A stretch of DNA of 9,454 nt from JBOHPP01 sp050731755 (GTDB taxonomy: Bacteria > Methylomirabilota > Methylomirabilia > Rokubacteriales > CSP1-6): contig JBOHPP010000104.1 in the NCBI GenBank assembly GCA_050731755.1, forward strand, positions 1-9,454, in the 5' to 3' direction. Shown piece by piece: positions 6,997 through 9,454 of the stretch. The notes under the pieces are model-generated. The model did no database searches. It worked only from the letters and a program-made list of their open reading frames with translations, and had not been told where the DNA came from. The position numbers and the translations under genes are program-made. Position 1 is the stretch's first letter. Each line of letters opens with the position of its first letter.

Positions 6997-7002
6997 GTTA
7001 AT
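6997..7002 (+). promoter_or_regulatory. weak candidate -10 element for the M20 peptidase gene
   Basis: GTTAAT (four of six to TATAAT) is the only AT-rich patch on this side of the divergent region. It ends 9 nt before ATG 7012, which would place a start of transcription 2-3 nt before the ATG and make the mRNA nearly leaderless. This fits the lack of a Shine-Dalgarno before 7012. No convincing -35 is present, so the call is tentative. Confidence 0.25.
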
Positions 7003-7011
7003 CTTCGCGCC

Positions 7012-8469
7012 ATGACCGACTGGGCCCGGTTCGACAGAACGCTCGCCTCCCGCCGTCGAGCCATCGTGGAAGGCTTCGGCGCGTTCCTGCGCCTCAACTC
7101 GGTCAGCCAGGAGCCGGACAAGGTTCGCGCCACCGGAGAATGGCTGGCCGCGGCCATGCGGGCTCGAGGCCTCGCGGGGCGCGTCCTCGAGACCGGGGGC
7201 AACCCGGCCGTCTTCGGCGAGCGCCGCGTGCCCGGCGCCCCACGCACCGTGCTGATCTACTGCCACTACGACACCAAGCCCATTCCTCTGAAGGGCTGGC
7301 TCCAGCCGAACCCGATCGAGCCCGTCTTTCGCCGCGGACTCGCCGAGGACGGCGTACCCCTGGTGGCGCTCGGCACCCTCGCCGATGAGGAGCTCGACGG
7401 CGTGAGGCTCTATGCCCGCGGGGCATCCGACGACAAGGGCCCGATCTGGTGCCATCTCCACGCCATCGAGCTGATGGATGCGCTCGGTCTCTCGCCGACG
7501 GTCAACGTGAAGTTCATCTTCGACGGCGAGGAGGAGATCGGCAGCCCGTTCTTCGGTCCGTTCACCGAAGCCCACCGTGACCTGCTGGCTGCCGACGTCG
7601 TCCTGGTCACGGATGGACCGAAGCACACGAGCGGCCGCCCGACCATCACCGGCGGCGCGCGCGGCGTTATGAAGATCGAGCTGGTCATCGAGTCGGCCCG
7701 ACGCGACGTCCACTCCGGCAACTTCACCGTTCCCAACCCGGCGTGGAAGCTCACCGGCCTGCTCGCCTCCATGGCGACACCGGACGGCGAGCCGCTCATC
7801 GAGGGCTTCGAGGAGGACGTGGTCGCGCCGACGCCGGCCGAGCGACAGATGATGGCGGCGCTGCCGCTGGATCTTCCGGCCCTGGAAAAGGAGCTGGGCG
7901 TCCGCCTGCCCGCCGATTATCTCGAGCGGATCATGTTCCATCCCACGCTGACCATCCGCGGGTTGCACAGCGGCTTTGTCGGCGCGGAGGCGAATACGAT
8001 CATTCCCCACCGCGCCACCGTGGCCATCGACATCCGGATGGTGAAGGACCAGCGCTGGGCGAAGGTCTACCGGCGGCTGCTCGAGCACATCCGCGCCCAG
8101 GGGTTCACCGTCTTGGAGTCGGCCGACGAGCCGCTGGCCGACGAGCTGCGGGGACGGGCGGTCCGCGTCGTGGACAAGGGCGGCTACGACCCGGCCAAGA
8201 CGTCGCTGGATCTGCCCATCAGCCGACAGATCATCGCGACCGTCGAGCGCGCGCACGGCAGCCAGCGCGCCGTGCTCATGCCGACGGCGGGGGGCAGCGT
8301 GCCGATCTGGGCCTTCACCGATATTTTGAAGTTGCCGACGTTGCTGGTGCCCTACGCCAATGCCAGCAACCGCCAGCACAGCCCGAACGAGCACCTGAAG
8401 CTCGATCACCTGTTCCAGGGCGTGCGCACCACCGCTCAGCTGCTCACTGATCTCGGCGCCCCGTCCTGA
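7012..8469 (+). CDS. M20-family metallopeptidase (dipeptidase/ArgE/DapE/CNDP-like)
   Basis: A 485-residue dizinc hydrolase, the length of carnosinase-like M20 members that carry the inserted dimerisation domain. Visible site residues: H85 and D87 in IYCHYDTKP, the bridging Asp D140 in ARGASDDKG, general base E174 and metal ligand E175 in DGEEEIGS, D201 in VTDGPK, H234 in DVHSG and H456 in QHSPNEH near the C-terminus. The catalytic set therefore looks complete. The PTAGGSVP loop is also typical. Expected reaction: hydrolysis of a dipeptide or N-acyl amino acid amide bond in the cytoplasm; the exact substrate is not readable. Start: ATG 7012 begins family-like sequence (DWARFD...); an in-frame GTG at 6976 adds 12 unlikely residues and sits in the opposite promoter. 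There is no clear ribosome site. It is divergent from the AAA+ operon and convergent with the UdgX gene, 16 nt separating the stops. Confidence 0.92.
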   Translation: MTDWARFDRTLASRRRAIVEGFGAFLRLNSVSQEPDKVRATGEWLAAAMRARGLAGRVLETGGNPAVFGERRVPGAPRTVLIYCHYDTKPIPLKGWLQPNPIEPVFRRGLAEDGVPLVALGTLADEELDGVRLYARGASDDKGPIWCHLHAIELMDALGLSPTVNVKFIFDGEEEIGSPFFGPFTEAHRDLLAADVVLVTDGPKHTSGRPTITGGARGVMKIELVIESARRDVHSGNFTVPNPAWKLTGLLASMATPDGEPLIEGFEEDVVAPTPAERQMMAALPLDLPALEKELGVRLPADYLERIMFHPTLTIRGLHSGFVGAEANTIIPHRATVAIDIRMVKDQRWAKVYRRLLEHIRAQGFTVLESADEPLADELRGRAVRVVDKGGYDPAKTSLDLPISRQIIATVERAHGSQRAVLMPTAGGSVPIWAFTDILKLPTLLVPYANASNRQHSPNEHLKLDHLFQGVRTTAQLLTDLGAPS

Positions 8470-8485
8470 CCGGCGCTTCGCGAGT

Positions 8486-9454
8486 CTACGCCGCGGCGGC
8501 CAGCCGAAGGTCCTCGAGCAGCATTCCGTAGAGGTGCGCCTGCGCCGCCTCGTCCTCGCCGCGCAGCACGGCGGAGGGATGCAGCGTGGCCAGCGTCTTG
8601 GGCGCCCACCGGGTGGGAAAGAACTGGCCGCGCTGTTTGAGCAGCCGAAAGTCGGGCCCGAAGATCGCGCGCGCCGCCGTGGCCCCCAGGCAGACCAGGA
8701 TCTCGGGCTTGATCACGCCGATCTCGGCCTCCAGCCACGGGCGGCAGGCGGCGATCTCGGCCTGACGTGGGGTCTGGTGGATGCGGCGCTTGCCGCGCTC
8801 GATGAACTTGAAGTGCTTCACCGCGTTGGTTACGTAGAGCCGCTCGCGGGCCAAGCCGGCCTCGGCCAACGCTCGGTCCAGCACGTCGCCGGCCGGGCCC
8901 ACGAAGGGCGCGCCCTTGAGATCCTCCTGGTCGCCGGGCTGCTCGCCGACCAGCGCGATGCGCGCGTCCGTTGGCCCGCGGCCGAACACCGTCTGGGTGG
9001 CGTGACGGTAGAGGTCGCAGCCGGTGCACCGCGTGGCGGCCGCCCGAAGTTCGTCGAGCCCGGCACCGGCCGGGACGTAGGGCCCGGCGCCGCCGCCCTC
9101 CTGCTCGAGGCGGAGCGCCTCCTGCTCTTCTGCGCGCACGGCCTCCCGGCGCGCCTGGGCCGTCATCGCCACGAGCCGTCGCACCTGAGGGTCACGGGTG
9201 TCCTTGAGCAGATCCCGGCGCTCGTGGACGAGGCGCCAGAGGACTTCGTAGAGCAGCGACCAACGCGCTGGGTCGCGCAGGCCGGCGACCTGACGGGCGA
9301 GGTCGAGGAACTCGCGTGGCACCCGGGCCAGGCCGGGCGGTGGCGCGGCGACGGCGACTGACGGAGCGCCCTCGCGCCAAGCGACCTCGCCGGGCGGGAC
9401 GCCTTCCCGCACCAGCGTGCGAGCGGCGGCCTGCCAGGACTCGAAGGTGGGAGC
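8486..9454 (-). CDS. udgX: UdgX-type uracil-DNA glycosylase with partial DUF4130-like N-terminus (5' end cut by the window)
   Basis: The frame stays open to the right edge, giving 322 residues without the true N-terminus; an in-frame GTG at 9412 is not a believable start because family-like sequence (APTFESWQAAARTL) precedes it. Residues about 133-319 form a uracil-DNA glycosylase domain: C143-x2-C146 in CTGCDLY, expected Fe-S ligands; GEQPGDQED (170-178), the catalytic motif A; VKHFKF and KRRIHQTP (222-229), the R-loop that defines UdgX, where the His (H226) in mycobacterial UdgX becomes covalently linked to the abasic site after uracil is released; C237 in AACRPWL; and the HPSA motif (292-295). 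It should act in DNA repair, binding uracil in DNA irreversibly. Residues about 45-105 (VPREFLDLARQVAGLRDPARWSLLYEVLWRL and on, quoted by position 45-75) resemble the start of DUF4130, a domain often fused to UdgX, but its usual later half seems missing. The stop is TAG at 8488-8486. Confidence 0.88.
   Translation of the reverse strand, partial: APTFESWQAAARTLVREGVPPGEVAWREGAPSVAVAAPPPGLARVPREFLDLARQVAGLRDPARWSLLYEVLWRLVHERRDLLKDTRDPQVRRLVAMTAQARREAVRAEEQEALRLEQEGGGAGPYVPAGAGLDELRAAATRCTGCDLYRHATQTVFGRGPTDARIALVGEQPGDQEDLKGAPFVGPAGDVLDRALAEAGLARERLYVTNAVKHFKFIERGKRRIHQTPRQAEIAACRPWLEAEIGVIKPEILVCLGATAARAIFGPDFRLLKQRGQFFPTRWAPKTLATLHPSAVLRGEDEAAQAHLYGMLLEDLRLAAAA

Noticed and set aside
5603..7015. 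A 470-codon open frame on the + strand opposite the AAA+ ATPase
   Set aside because: It is a shadow frame of GC-rich coding DNA. The minus-strand product has Walker A, Walker B and sensor motifs; the + product has none.
6979..8409. A 476-codon open frame on the - strand opposite the M20 peptidase
   Set aside because: The plus strand encodes all M20 metal ligands. The antisense product is Arg/Asp/Gly/His-rich with no domain features.
8470..8485. Bidirectional terminator between the M20 and UdgX genes
   Set aside because: Only a weak CGGCG/CGCCG pairing with a 13-nt loop can be drawn, partly inside the UdgX gene, and there is no T tract.

Overview
The window is a GC-rich, gene-dense stretch of a diderm bacterial chromosome. 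High GC, short intergenic gaps, GTG starts, an F420-type LLM oxidoreductase and an outer-membrane beta-barrel point to an uncultured soil or groundwater lineage. From remembered protein style I would guess Rokubacteria/Methylomirabilota or a similar group, but the sequence does not prove it. I see no tRNA, rRNA, CRISPR array, insertion sequence or phage gene.

Layout. Positions 1-135 hold the possible 3' end of an unidentified gene. Positions 161-872 (+) encode a small outer-membrane beta-barrel protein whose reading frame is broken near 330-351. It converges on a leftward six-gene cluster (6937 down to 869) and shares a CTAG stop palindrome with its last gene. In transcription order the cluster is: a MoxR/ChlI-like AAA+ ATPase (5546-6937), a 60-residue helical protein (5349-5531), a GG...DxD minimal nucleotidyltransferase (4861-5352), a 668-residue helix-rich protein with a C-terminal VWA/MIDAS domain (2850-4856), a branched-chain amino acid aminotransferase (1894-2817) and an LLM-class oxidoreductase (869-1876). 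Gaps run from -4 to 32 nt, so one transcript is likely. A TTGACA-N17-CATAGT promoter lies just upstream of the ATPase. On the other side of the 74-bp divergent region an M20 metallopeptidase runs rightward (7012-8469). It converges on a UdgX-type uracil-DNA glycosylase (8486 to the right edge, 5' end missing) that carries what looks like a shortened DUF4130 segment.

How the genes may work together. AAA+ MoxR and VWA proteins commonly act as a pair, the ATPase remodelling or metal-loading a target that the VWA protein recruits. Here the pair is split by a two-gene unit, a small helical protein and a nucleotidyltransferase with a 4-nt ATGA overlap, whose organisation recalls MNT-type toxin-antitoxin or protein-modifying pairs. 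That four-gene arrangement is the most interesting part of the window. The aminotransferase and LLM oxidoreductase look like metabolic genes at the operon tail with no evident functional link. The M20 peptidase and UdgX are ordinary neighbours, although the UdgX N-terminus is worth a look.
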